A stretch of DNA of 64,000 nt, from NCBI GenBank assembly GCA_001298545.1, contig LJCX01000024.1, forward strand, positions 310,001 to 374,000, in the 5' to 3' direction. A program made the translations under genes and the position numbers. Below the pieces are notes generated by a model. It was not told where the DNA came from. It ran no database searches and saw only the letters and a program-made list of their open reading frames with translations. Positions 32,042 to 40,595 of this stretch are shown piece by piece (the stretch's first letter is position 1; each line of letters starts with the position of its first letter). This stretch comes from Actinobacteria bacterium OV320 (GTDB lineage: Bacteria; Actinomycetota; Actinomycetes; Streptomycetales; Streptomycetaceae).

Positions 32042-32311
32042 CCGCCGTTCGCCCCGGCCGGGAAACGGGCAGGGCAGCCGTGCCGGTCCACCCGGCCGGA
32101 CCACCGGCTCGCGCCGGAGAAGAGGCTCGGGGCGCAGGAGTTCGTGGACCGGCCCGCCGTGTGGTTCAACAGCCCTCGTACCGGCTGCTGGGGCATCCCG
32201 TTCACCGAGGAGGGCGTGCTGGGGTACGCGGAGCACCCGGGGACCCCGACCGCGGGCCGCGCCTGCCTGAAGCCCGCCTGGCGGTGGCGGCACGAGCTGG
32301 GGCTCGCCTGA
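32042..32311 (+). pseudogene. 3' remnant of an unidentified gene
   Basis: In a frame without any start codon, 32102-32311 encodes a protein-like stretch with strong third-position G/C and aromatic residues: FVDRPAVWFNSPRTGCWGIP, FTEEGVLGYAEHPGT and KPAWRWRHELGLA, then a stop. It begins right after the ABC block, so the front has been lost. I do not recognise the family. The rest of the 634-bp gap up to the protease start (32312-32674) is less G+C-rich and presumably holds the protease promoter. Confidence 0.4.
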
Positions 32312-32674
32312 CCCCAGTCCCCGCCGACCGCTCGACACGTCCGCCCGCTCGGCCGCCCGCTCGAGACGTCCGTCCGTCCGCTCGGCCCGCCACGTCCTGC
32401 CTTCCGCTCGACATGACCTGTCGGCCAATCGACCGCATATCGAACATGAACTACCGGACAACGAACTGTTTCCGGCCAACTTCCTGACGCGCTCCTGACA
32501 GATAGCGCAATCCACTGCCACTCTTCCCACTGCTGGTTCACAGCAACCCCACAGCTAAGCCCGCTCCACGTTCCGCCTTTGTTCTGCGTACCGCCTCTGT
32601 CGTGCCCGCACGGCTCACCCGCCGTCGGGTCTCCCCTGGCCGCGTGACCCGTGGCCGCGCAGAAGGAGTCAGTG

Positions 32675-34726
32675 TTGAGCAGCAGTCCCTCTCGCAGACG
32701 CACCCCCCACAGCACCTCCCGTCGTGCCGCGGCCGTCGCCCTCGTCGGCGTCTCCGCGCTCATCGCCGCCGCCGTGCAGTCCGGCGCCGCGACCGCCGCC
32801 CCGGTGAAGGCACCGCAGGCGGCCGGTCAGGTCAACCCGGGCGCCGAGTCCGTGCGCCTCACCCCCGCCCAGCGTGCCGCGCTGATACGTGACGCGGACG
32901 CCGACAAGGCGTCCACCGCAAAGGAGTTGGGCCTCGGCGCCAAGGAGGCGCTCGTCGTCCGTGACGTCGTCAAGGACGCCGACGGCACCCTGCACACCCG
33001 CTACGAGCGCACCTACGGCGGTCTGCCGGTCCTCGGCGGCGACCTGGTCGTCGAGACCGCGAAGTCCGGCGCCACCGAGGGCGTCACCAAGGCCACCAAG
33101 GCCGCCATCAAGGTCGCCTCGCTCTCGCCCACCTTCAGCGCGGCCAAGGCGCAGAAGCAGGCGCTGAGCCTGGCCACGGCCGCCGGCGCCGAGCGGGCGG
33201 ACACCGACCGCGCCCCGCGCAAGGTGATCTGGGCGGCGAACGGCACCCCGGTCCTGGCGTACGAGACGGTCGTCGGCGGCCTCCAGGAGGACGGCACCCC
33301 GAACGAGCTGCACGTCATCACCGACGCCACCACCGGCGCGAAGCTCTACGAGTACCAGGGCATCGAGACCGGCACCGGCAACACGATGTACAGCGGCCAG
33401 GTGACCCTCGGCACCACGCAGTCGGGGTCGACGTACAACCTGACCGACGGCACGCGCGGCAGCCACAAGACGTACAACCTCAACCGGGGCAGCTCCGGCA
33501 CCGGCACGCTCTTCTCGGGCTCCGACGACGTCTGGGGCACCGGCGCCGCGTCCAACCTGGAGACCGCGGGCGCGGACGCCCACTACGGCGCGGCCCTGAC
33601 CTGGGACTACTACAAGAACGTGCACGGCCGCAGCGGCATCAAGGGCAACGGCGTCGCCGCGTACTCGCGCGTGCACTACGGCAACGCGTACGTCAACGCG
33701 TTCTGGGACGACAGCTGCTTCTGCATGACGTACGGCGACGGCTCCGGCAACACCCACCCGCTGACGTCCATCGACGTGGCCGGGCACGAGATGACGCACG
33801 GCGTCACCTCCAACACGGCGGGCCTGAACTACTCGGGCGAGTCCGGCGGCCTCAACGAGGCGACCTCGGACATCTTCGGCACCGCCGTGGAGTTCTACGC
33901 GGCGAACGCCTCCGACGTCGGTGACTACCTCATCGGCGAGGAGATCGACATCAACGGCGACGGCTCGCCGCTGCGCTACATGGACAAGCCGAGCAAGGAC
34001 GGCGCGTCGAAGGACAGCTGGTACTCGGGGATCGGATCGGTCGACGTCCACTACTCGTCCGGCCCGGCGAACCACTTCTTCTACCTCCTGTCGGAGGGCA
34101 GCGGCACCAAGACCATCAACGGTGTCACCTACAACTCGGCCACCGCGGACGGCCTGCCGGTCACCGGCATCGGCCGCGACAAGGCGGAGAAGATCTGGTT
34201 CCGCGCGCTGACCACGAAGTTCACCACGACCACCAACTACGCGGCGGCCCGCACCGGCACGCTGGCGGCGACCGGTGAGCTGTACGGCACGACCTCCGCC
34301 GAGTACAAGGCCGTACAGGACGCGTGGGCCGGCGTCGCGGTCGGCGCCCGTTCCGACGGCGGGGGCGGCGGTGGCGGCACCTCCTTCGAGAACACCGCCG
34401 ACGTATCGATTCCGGACAACGGGGCAGCGGTCACCTCCTCGGTCACCGTCTCCGGCCGGACCGGCAACGCGCCCTCGAACCTGGCGGTGGCGGTCAACAT
34501 CGTCCACACCTACATCGGTGACCTCCAGGTGCAGTTGCTCGCACCCGACGGCACGGCCTACACGCTGAAGGCGTACGGCACCGGCGGCAGCACGGACAAC
34601 ATCAACACCACGTACACCGTGAACGCGTCCTCCGAGGTCGCCAACGGGGTCTGGAAGTTGCGGGTCCAGGACAACGCGGCCCAGGACACCGGCTACATCA
34701 ACAGCTGGAAAGTGACCTTCCCGTAG
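32675..34726 (+). CDS. secreted M4 neutral metalloprotease with P domain (copy 1)
   Basis: 683 aa from TTG 32675, chosen because AAGGAG at 32663-32668 fits it; GTG 32672 or 32651 are alternatives. Order: signal peptide (cleavage near residue 45), FTP/PepSY propeptide (to about 215), thermolysin-like peptidase with HEMTH at 371-375 and the third zinc ligand E395 in GGLNEATSD, catalytic His in VDVHYSSGPANHFF, then a Gly-rich hinge and a proprotein-convertase P domain (SIPDNGAAVTSSVTVSG to the end). It hydrolyses extracellular protein before hydrophobic residues; the propeptide keeps it inactive until secreted. It is followed by a clear terminator and a shorter paralogue. Confidence 0.93.
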   Translation: MSSSPSRRRTPHSTSRRAAAVALVGVSALIAAAVQSGAATAAPVKAPQAAGQVNPGAESVRLTPAQRAALIRDADADKASTAKELGLGAKEALVVRDVVKDADGTLHTRYERTYGGLPVLGGDLVVETAKSGATEGVTKATKAAIKVASLSPTFSAAKAQKQALSLATAAGAERADTDRAPRKVIWAANGTPVLAYETVVGGLQEDGTPNELHVITDATTGAKLYEYQGIETGTGNTMYSGQVTLGTTQSGSTYNLTDGTRGSHKTYNLNRGSSGTGTLFSGSDDVWGTGAASNLETAGADAHYGAALTWDYYKNVHGRSGIKGNGVAAYSRVHYGNAYVNAFWDDSCFCMTYGDGSGNTHPLTSIDVAGHEMTHGVTSNTAGLNYSGESGGLNEATSDIFGTAVEFYAANASDVGDYLIGEEIDINGDGSPLRYMDKPSKDGASKDSWYSGIGSVDVHYSSGPANHFFYLLSEGSGTKTINGVTYNSATADGLPVTGIGRDKAEKIWFRALTTKFTTTTNYAAARTGTLAATGELYGTTSAEYKAVQDAWAGVAVGARSDGGGGGGGTSFENTADVSIPDNGAAVTSSVTVSGRTGNAPSNLAVAVNIVHTYIGDLQVQLLAPDGTAYTLKAYGTGGSTDNINTTYTVNASSEVANGVWKLRVQDNAAQDTGYINSWKVTFP

Positions 34727-34776
34727 GTCACAGGCCCCACAGGGTTCGGGCACAGCAGACCGACGGGCCTTGTACA

Positions 34777-34824
34777 GGACGCCGTCCCGGAGTCTCGACT
34801 CCTCCGGGGCGGCGTCCCCTTTTT
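34777..34824 (+). terminator. rho-independent terminator of protease copy 1
   Basis: A 16-bp stem (GGACGCCGTCCCGGAG with one G-T pair) with a 9-nt loop is followed by CCTTTTT. It is the cleanest T-tailed terminator in the window. The remaining gap 34825-35045 is A+T-richer and contains a TTGACC (about 34854) and TACATT pair that may be the promoter of copy 2. Confidence 0.85.
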
Positions 34825-35045
34825 GCCGGTGCCTTACCTACGCCCTGTTGGCCTTTGACCCAGGTCAAGTCCGTTTACATTCCGGCAACGTTCATCCAGC
34901 CGTTGATTTTCAGCCAACATCACTTCGGGGTCCTGACATGTACGCGCCTTGATGCCAGTCTTCCTGTCACCCGCCGCACAACTTCACAGCAGTCACGGAC
35001 AGCCACCCCACGCTGCCCGGGCACCCCCACATCCAAGGAGCTTGT

Positions 35046-36710
35046 GTGACCTCCCTCTACGCGCGTCACAAGCGCACCACTCTGGCCATCGCCACCGCCG
35101 TCGCGGCCGGAGCCCTGGTCACCACCGGCCTGACCGCCGGTACCGCCGCCGCCCAGACCCCGGCGGACGCCACCGCTGCGACGCCCCTCGCCGTGCCCAC
35201 CGCGCTGGCCCCGGCCGCCCGCACCGCCCTGATCCAGGACAAGCAGGCCGACGCGCCCGAGACGGCGCAGGAGATAGGCCTCGGCGCCCAGGAGAAGCTG
35301 GTCGTGCGCGACGTCGTGAAGGACGCGGACGGCACGGTCCACACGCGCTACGAGCGGACCTACGCGGGTCTGCCGGTCCTCGGCGGCGACCTGGTCGTCC
35401 ACGAGTCGGCCGCGGGCGCGAACAAGGGTGTCACCAAGGCGACCAGCACCACCATCAAGGTCGCCTCGCTCACCCCGGTCGTCACCGCCGCCAAGGCCGA
35501 GAAGCAGGCCCTGACCCTCGCCAAGGACGCCGGCTCCGCCAGCACCGAGGCCAGCGACGCGCCCCGCAAGGTGATCTGGGCGGGCAACGGCAGCAAGCCG
35601 GTCCTCGCCTACGAGACGGTCGTCGGCGGGCTCCAGGAGGACGGCACCCCGAACGAGCTGCACGTCATCACCGACGCCGCCACCGGCAAGAAGCTGTACG
35701 AGTACCAGGGCATCGAGACCGGCACCGGCAAGAGCCTCTACTCGGGCACGGTGACCCTCGGCACGACCCTCTCGGGCTCGACGTACCAGCTGACCGACGG
35801 TACGCGCGGCGGCCACAAGACGTACAACAAGGCGCACGCCACGACCTCCTCGGCGGGCACCCTGTTCACCGACGCCGACGACACGTGGGGCACCGGCGCC
35901 GCCTCCAGCTCGACCACGGACCAGACGGCCGCGGTCGACGCCGCCTACGGCGCGCAGGCGACCTGGGACTTCTACAAGTCGACGTTCGGCCGCAGCGGCA
36001 TCAAGAACAACGGCGTCGCCGCGTACTCCCGCGTCCACTACGGCAACGCCTACGTGAACGCCTTCTGGGACGACAGCTGCTTCTGCATGACGTACGGCGA
36101 CGGGTCGAGCAACACCCACCCGCTGACCTCGCTGGACGTGGCCGGCCACGAGATGACGCACGGCGTCACCTCCAACACGGCGGGCCTGAACTACTCGGGC
36201 GAGTCCGGCGGCCTCAACGAGGCGACCTCCGACATCTTCGGCACCGCCGTCGAGTTCTACGCGGCGAACACCTCCGACGTCGGCGACTACCTCATCGGCG
36301 AGAAGATCAACATCAACGGCGACGGCACCCCGCTGCGCTACATGGACCAGCCCAGCAAGGACGGCGGCTCGGCCAACTACTGGTCGTCCTCGCTGAAGAA
36401 CCTGGACGTGCACTACTCGTCCGGCCCGGCGAACCACTTCTTCTTCCTGCTCAGCGAGGGCAGCGGCAGCCGGACCATCAACGGGGTCAGCTACAACTCC
36501 CCGACCTACAACAGCTCCACCCTCACCGGCATCGGACGCGCCAAGGCCGTCCAGATCTGGTACAAGGCGCTGACGACCTACATGACCTCGACGACCACCT
36601 ACTCGGGCGCCCGCACGGCGACCCTGAGCGCGGCGTCGGCGCTGTACGGCTCGACCAGCACCGAGTACAAGGCCGTGGCGGCGGCCTGGACGGCCGTCAA
36701 CGTCGCCTGA
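35046..36710 (+). CDS. secreted M4 neutral metalloprotease (copy 2)
   Basis: 554 aa from GTG 35046 with AAGGAG at 35036-35041. The signal peptide and FTP/PepSY propeptide are as in copy 1, then the catalytic domain with HEMTH at 368-372 and E392, ending at VAAAWTAVNVA without the P domain. The catalytic core is nearly identical to copy 1, even at DNA level: around the zinc site a run of over 80 bp matches (33779 onward against 36141 onward). It therefore looks like a recent duplication or gene conversion with the P domain lost or gained. It has its own promoter region and terminator, so the two can be controlled separately. Confidence 0.93.
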   Translation: MTSLYARHKRTTLAIATAVAAGALVTTGLTAGTAAAQTPADATAATPLAVPTALAPAARTALIQDKQADAPETAQEIGLGAQEKLVVRDVVKDADGTVHTRYERTYAGLPVLGGDLVVHESAAGANKGVTKATSTTIKVASLTPVVTAAKAEKQALTLAKDAGSASTEASDAPRKVIWAGNGSKPVLAYETVVGGLQEDGTPNELHVITDAATGKKLYEYQGIETGTGKSLYSGTVTLGTTLSGSTYQLTDGTRGGHKTYNKAHATTSSAGTLFTDADDTWGTGAASSSTTDQTAAVDAAYGAQATWDFYKSTFGRSGIKNNGVAAYSRVHYGNAYVNAFWDDSCFCMTYGDGSSNTHPLTSLDVAGHEMTHGVTSNTAGLNYSGESGGLNEATSDIFGTAVEFYAANTSDVGDYLIGEKININGDGTPLRYMDQPSKDGGSANYWSSSLKNLDVHYSSGPANHFFFLLSEGSGSRTINGVSYNSPTYNSSTLTGIGRAKAVQIWYKALTTYMTSTTTYSGARTATLSAASALYGSTSTEYKAVAAAWTAVNVA

Positions 36711-36728
36711 CGAACACATAGTCGAGAC

Positions 36729-36769
36729 AGGGCGGTACCCGGGACGAAGGCATCCCCGGGTACCGCCCT
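36729..36769. terminator. terminator after protease copy 2
   Basis: AGGGCGGTACCCGGG and its exact complement (15 bp) are separated by 11 nt, 18 bp past the stop. The right arm runs into the promoter-like TACTCT of the next gene. Confidence 0.8.
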
Positions 36770-36785
36770 ACTCTTGGCTCCCATG
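36769..36785 (+). promoter_or_regulatory. likely leaderless promoter of the DUF1990 gene
   Basis: TACTCT at 36769-36774 fits TAnnnT, ends 8 bp before ATG 36783, and no ribosome site separates them. It abuts the terminator stem of the upstream protease, so the two units are packed with no spare sequence. Confidence 0.35.
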
Positions 36786-37301
36786 TCTTCGAAGGACTTC
36801 ACGTACGACGATGTCGGCGCGACCCGCGACCGCCCCGGCCACTGCCCCGCGGGCTTCCACTCCCTCCACGTCCGCACCCGCCTCGGCGAGGGCCACGAGG
36901 TCTTCCGCCGAGCCGCCGAAGCGGTCCTGACCTGGGAGATGCACCGCGCCCTGGGCGTGGGCATGGACACCACCGCGGACCGGGCGGCCCCCGACGTGGA
37001 CGTCACGGTCACCCTGGCCGGCCTCATAAAAGCCCCCTGCCGCGTGGTCTGGACGGTGGACGAACACCGGCGGGCCGGCTGGGCGTACGGCACCCTCCCC
37101 GGCCACCCCGAATGCGGCGAGGAGTCCTTCGTCGTCGACCGCACGGGAGACGGCACGGTCTGGCTGACGGTCTCCGCCTTCAGCCGCGGCGCGAAGTGGT
37201 ACGCGAGGGCCGGCGGCCCGGCGACCCGCGGCCTGCAGCAGGCGTACGCACGACGGTGCGGGGTGGTGCTGCGGGGGTTGTGCGGGGGCGACGAGTCGTA
37301 G
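36783..37301 (+). CDS. DUF1990 family protein
   Basis: 172 aa from ATG 36783 (a TTG 9 nt upstream is also in frame). DUF1990 marks: FTYDDVGATRD at the start, GFHSLHVRTRLGEGHEVF, then AAEAVLTWEMHRALG, the C-terminal GTLPGHPECGEESFVVDRTG and FSRGAKWYARAGGPATRGLQ. These small cytoplasmic proteins have an SRPBCC/START-like fold and no proven function. It is a single-gene unit between the protease and a convergent membrane protein gene. Confidence 0.85.
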   Translation: MSSKDFTYDDVGATRDRPGHCPAGFHSLHVRTRLGEGHEVFRRAAEAVLTWEMHRALGVGMDTTADRAAPDVDVTVTLAGLIKAPCRVVWTVDEHRRAGWAYGTLPGHPECGEESFVVDRTGDGTVWLTVSAFSRGAKWYARAGGPATRGLQQAYARRCGVVLRGLCGGDES

Positions 37302-37380
37302 CCGGGGCCAGGTCCCGGCGCGGACGAGTCACAGCCGGGCGGGCCGCCCCCGCGCACCGTGCAGCGATGGGTCAGGAAGG

Positions 37381-38559
37381 TCAGGTGCGGGACACCACGC
37401 CGCAGCCCTCCTCGGCGTGCCCGGCGAGGTCCTGACTGCGGTCGTACGGGTCCGTCGTCGGGCCGGTCGCAGGCGCGCCCGTGGGCTCGTCCGTGGCGAA
37501 CTGGGGGTGCAGATAACCGTCGTAGACGTCGCAGGCGGAGTTGCCGATCTCCTGGTCGTACCGCGTGACGGTGATCTTCCCCGGCGTGACGACCCACTTG
37601 GCGGGATCGAAGAGCTCGATGTCGACGACCCGGCGCACGATGGTGCGCTCCACCTCGGTCGGGGCGTCCTTGTCGACGCGCACCAGCGGATACACGAAGG
37701 TGTAGTCGGCGTGCACGACGACGGAGGCGCTCTCGCCCGCCTTGAACGTCATCCGGCCCCGCGTCTTGACCACGTCACCGGCCAGGCGCAGTTCGGCGGG
37801 GTCGAAGCGGCTGAACATCAGCACCGGGTCGTGCTCCTCGTCCGGCTTGCTCAGCGAGGTGTCCAGCAGGTCCAGCAATTCCTTCTGCCGTGGCTCGATC
37901 ACGGAGAGCGCCGTCTCGGGACGTCCGCCGCGCAAGGTGGCCGGATCGAGGTTCGCGTCGATCAGCAGCTTCCTGGTCTGCTGAAGCGCCTGCTCCACCT
38001 GGGTCTTGGACATCGATCCGACGCGGGTCGCCTTCGGCGGGACGATACCGGCCGCGCCGTCGGCCCACTGCAACGCCGGGGAGCCCGCGAACGGCCGCTC
38101 GATCGTGGGAATCGCGACGCCGGCCGAGCCGGGCGCGCCCGTCGGGGCGGCGGTCTCCATGGGCAACGGCGAGGCCGAGACGGCTGATTCGGGCTCGCCG
38201 ACACCGAAGGGGTTGCCCGGCAGCAACGACGGCCGCATCGCCACGACGACCAGGGTGATCACGACGGGCACCCCGACGAAGGCCCACAGCCGCCGCCTCC
38301 TGCGAGCCGCCCGCTCCTGTGTCTGCTGCAGATCCGCGACGGTTCGCCACCCCTTGGGCGTCGCCCCGCGCGCCTCCTGCCGCCGCAGCCGCTCCGTGAC
38401 CTCGCGGGCCCGCGCGGACGGCTCCTTCGGCGCGGAGTCGGGTATCCCGCGTTCGCTGTCCCGGACGAACTTCGCCCATTCCTCGTCGGATATGGAGCTG
38501 CCGTCCCCCTCCCCCTTGTCCGAACCGGATCTGTGCTCTTCGGACGGTCTGTCAGACAC
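37381..38559 (-). CDS. membrane-anchored protein of unknown function
   Basis: 392 aa from GTG 38559 (MSDRPSEEHRSG), which has AGAGAGG upstream; TTG 38589 is an in-frame alternative. The first 95 residues are charged and cytoplasmic (EEWAKFVRDSERGIP, a basic ATPKGWRTVADLQQTQERAA stretch), followed by one transmembrane helix LWAFVGVPVVITLVVVA and a roughly 260-residue outside domain with mixed strands, two cysteines (NSACDVYDGY and EEGCGVV) and no known motif. Streptomycetes carry one copy in this place next to the Ser-rich lipoprotein gene. The topology suggests an envelope role, but no function can be assigned. Confidence 0.75.
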   Translation of the reverse strand: MSDRPSEEHRSGSDKGEGDGSSISDEEWAKFVRDSERGIPDSAPKEPSARAREVTERLRRQEARGATPKGWRTVADLQQTQERAARRRRRLWAFVGVPVVITLVVVAMRPSLLPGNPFGVGEPESAVSASPLPMETAAPTGAPGSAGVAIPTIERPFAGSPALQWADGAAGIVPPKATRVGSMSKTQVEQALQQTRKLLIDANLDPATLRGGRPETALSVIEPRQKELLDLLDTSLSKPDEEHDPVLMFSRFDPAELRLAGDVVKTRGRMTFKAGESASVVVHADYTFVYPLVRVDKDAPTEVERTIVRRVVDIELFDPAKWVVTPGKITVTRYDQEIGNSACDVYDGYLHPQFATDEPTGAPATGPTTDPYDRSQDLAGHAEEGCGVVSRT

Positions 38560-38607
38560 GCGCCGTCGGCCTCTCTCTGCGTCGATCAACGGGCGGCACA
38601 GCCTATG

Positions 38608-39105
38608 TCAGCCCTGCTCAGGCGTGGCGAGAGGCCTGGTCTCGACCGGATCCCCGGGCTGCCACTCCTCGGAGCTCCATTCCGGCGTGGGCGACGGACG
38701 GGCCGGCGCGGGCGGAGGATCGGACCCCCGGTTGGGATTCTGCGCGACAGAACCCGATCCGCCCGAGCCACCCCCGGTCGTACCGGAACCACTCGACCCG
38801 CCGGAACCACTCGACCTGCCGGAGCCGCTGCCCACCTTCGCCGACGAGTCCTTCGTCGCCCGCGGAGCCGAGGTCTTCGACGGCGACGGCGAGGCCGACG
38901 CCGTCGCCGAACGACTCGGAGCAGGGCTCGGTGAAGCGGCACCGCTCGACGAACTCACCGACGCGGACACCGAGCCCGAGGGTGAACTCTCCCTGCCCGC
39001 CGACCCGTCGGCACCCCCGGCGGCCGAACACCCCACCAGACACAGACCGGCCACCACCACGACAGCCCCCAGGACACCGGCCCCGCGACGACGGGCTCCG
39101 GACAT
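38608..39105 (-). CDS. Ser/Gly/Pro-rich lipoprotein
   Basis: 165 aa from ATG 39105; an ATG 39 nt upstream (39144) would add 13 residues. The signal peptide VLGAVVVVAGLCLVGC ends in a lipobox (LVGC). Almost all of the mature part is low complexity: Ser/Ala/Pro tracts, then alternating Gly-Ser (SGRSSGSGGSSGSGTTGGGS), then a Pro-rich tail ending WSSEEWQPGDPVETRPLATP. No folded domain is evident. It is a spacer-like surface lipoprotein, 48 bp upstream of the membrane protein gene and in the same direction. The 200-bp region upstream (39106-39305) has no gene. Confidence 0.7.
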   Translation of the reverse strand: MSGARRRGAGVLGAVVVVAGLCLVGCSAAGGADGSAGRESSPSGSVSASVSSSSGAASPSPAPSRSATASASPSPSKTSAPRATKDSSAKVGSGSGRSSGSGGSSGSGTTGGGSGGSGSVAQNPNRGSDPPPAPARPSPTPEWSSEEWQPGDPVETRPLATPEQG

Positions 39106-39305
39106 CTCTGCTCTCTCTTCGCTCACTTGCTTCATTCCACTCATCCGCTGCTCCGACGTGCCGAACGCGCGGACCCCCCGCCCAAACGATCACGAGTGGG
39201 GCAAGTTCTAAAGGATCTCCCAGCGGGAGCACAAGTTGTTCACACACTCCCCTGGGTCGAAGTGAACGTGATCACACGACATTCCTCACGGAACGCCCTC
39301 CCCGG

Positions 39306-40595
39306 TCACCCGATCTCCACCACCCGGGCCCAGGCCGGCGGCTCGTCCGGTACGTAGTCGGGGTCGTCCTCGTCGTACGACGCCGAGCCGCGGGGGAACA
39401 GGCCCACCACCGTGCGGCACGGCGGGCGGGTGCTCGGCCAGGGGGTCTGGCCGTCGGTCAGCGCGACGATGACGTCGGGGCGCGGCCGCGCGCGGAGGGC
39501 CTTGGTGAAGCCCGCGCGCAGATCCGTACCGCCTCCGCCCATCAGCGGGATGCCCTCGCCCCGGCACAGCGGGTGCACGATGCGGGCCGCCGCATCGCAC
39601 GGCACCACGGTGACCAGGTCGCGTCGGCCGCCCACGGCCCGGGAGATCGCGGCGACCTCCAGGATCGCGCTGCCCAGTTCGGCGTCGCTGACCGATCCCG
39701 AGGTGTCGATGACCACGCTCACCCGGGGCGGTCTGCGGCGCAGGCTCGGCAGGACCGTGCCCGGGACGCCCGCCGAGCGGCGGGACGGCCGGCCGTAGGA
39801 GTAGTCCTCGCCCGCGCCCGGGGCCGAGGCCGCCGAACGGACCGCCGCGCCCAGCAGATCCCGCCACGGCTGCGGCGGATGGAAGGCCTCCTCCGCCCAC
39901 CTCCGCCACCCCGCGGGGGCGGTCCCCCGGCGGCCGGCGATGCCCTGCGCCACCCGGAAGCGGACGCCGTCCCGTTCCTGTTCGCTCAGGCCGTGCGCGC
40001 CGTCCGGCCCGAGGTCCCACTCCCGTTCCCGTCCGTCGGCGCCGCTGCCGCAGTCCAGCCAGACCAGGTTCTGGGTGTGCGGCCCGAGCCGGAACTGGCG
40101 CAGGTAGTCCTCCATCAACTCGCCCGGCCGCAGTCCGAGGGAGTCCGGCGTGACGGCGCCCTCGGGCTCGACCAGTCCGTCCCCGAACGCGTCGTCGTTG
40201 ATCTCGCAGTCGGCCGCGATGTTCATCCGCAGCCGCTCCCCCGCACCGGTCAACCCCCGCTCCCGGGCGACCCGTTCACTGCGCCCGTGGTGGTCGCGCA
40301 GCAGGTGCGACACCTCGTGCACCCACACCCCGGCCAGTTCCTCCACCGGCATACGGTCCACGAACGCCGGCGAGACGTAGCACCGCCAGTGCCGGTCCAC
40401 GGCCATCGTCGGCACCCGGCGCGACTCCACCGGGTGCAGGGCGAACAGGGCCGTCGCCAGGTAGGGCCGGGCCCGGGCGGCCTGCAGCCGGGCGGCGAAG
40501 AGCTTGTCGAGGTCCAGGGGCCTCGGCTCCACCGTGCCCCGGGACCTGCCGGTGACGGCCTGCGCCTCCCCGGCGTTCAGCTCGTCCGGGCTCAT
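39306..40595 (-). CDS. putative metallopeptidase/VWA-like protein (DUF2201)
   Basis: 429 aa; ATG 40595 overlaps the stop of the MoxR gene (ATGA). The N-terminal half is the DUF2201 metallopeptidase-like domain with HEVSHLLRDHH (HExxH plus a third His) and a following INDDAFGDG acidic segment. The C-terminal half is VWA-like with the start of a MIDAS site, VSVVIDTSGSVSD (D-x-S-x-S), later GGGGTDL and VALTDGQTPW. Such proteins are partners of MoxR ATPases, which remodel a target complex or insert metal; the target here is unknown. It is third in the operon: unknown protein, MoxR, this gene. Confidence 0.85.
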   Translation of the reverse strand: MSPDELNAGEAQAVTGRSRGTVEPRPLDLDKLFAARLQAARARPYLATALFALHPVESRRVPTMAVDRHWRCYVSPAFVDRMPVEELAGVWVHEVSHLLRDHHGRSERVARERGLTGAGERLRMNIAADCEINDDAFGDGLVEPEGAVTPDSLGLRPGELMEDYLRQFRLGPHTQNLVWLDCGSGADGREREWDLGPDGAHGLSEQERDGVRFRVAQGIAGRRGTAPAGWRRWAEEAFHPPQPWRDLLGAAVRSAASAPGAGEDYSYGRPSRRSAGVPGTVLPSLRRRPPRVSVVIDTSGSVSDAELGSAILEVAAISRAVGGRRDLVTVVPCDAAARIVHPLCRGEGIPLMGGGGTDLRAGFTKALRARPRPDVIVALTDGQTPWPSTRPPCRTVVGLFPRGSASYDEDDPDYVPDEPPAWARVVEIG

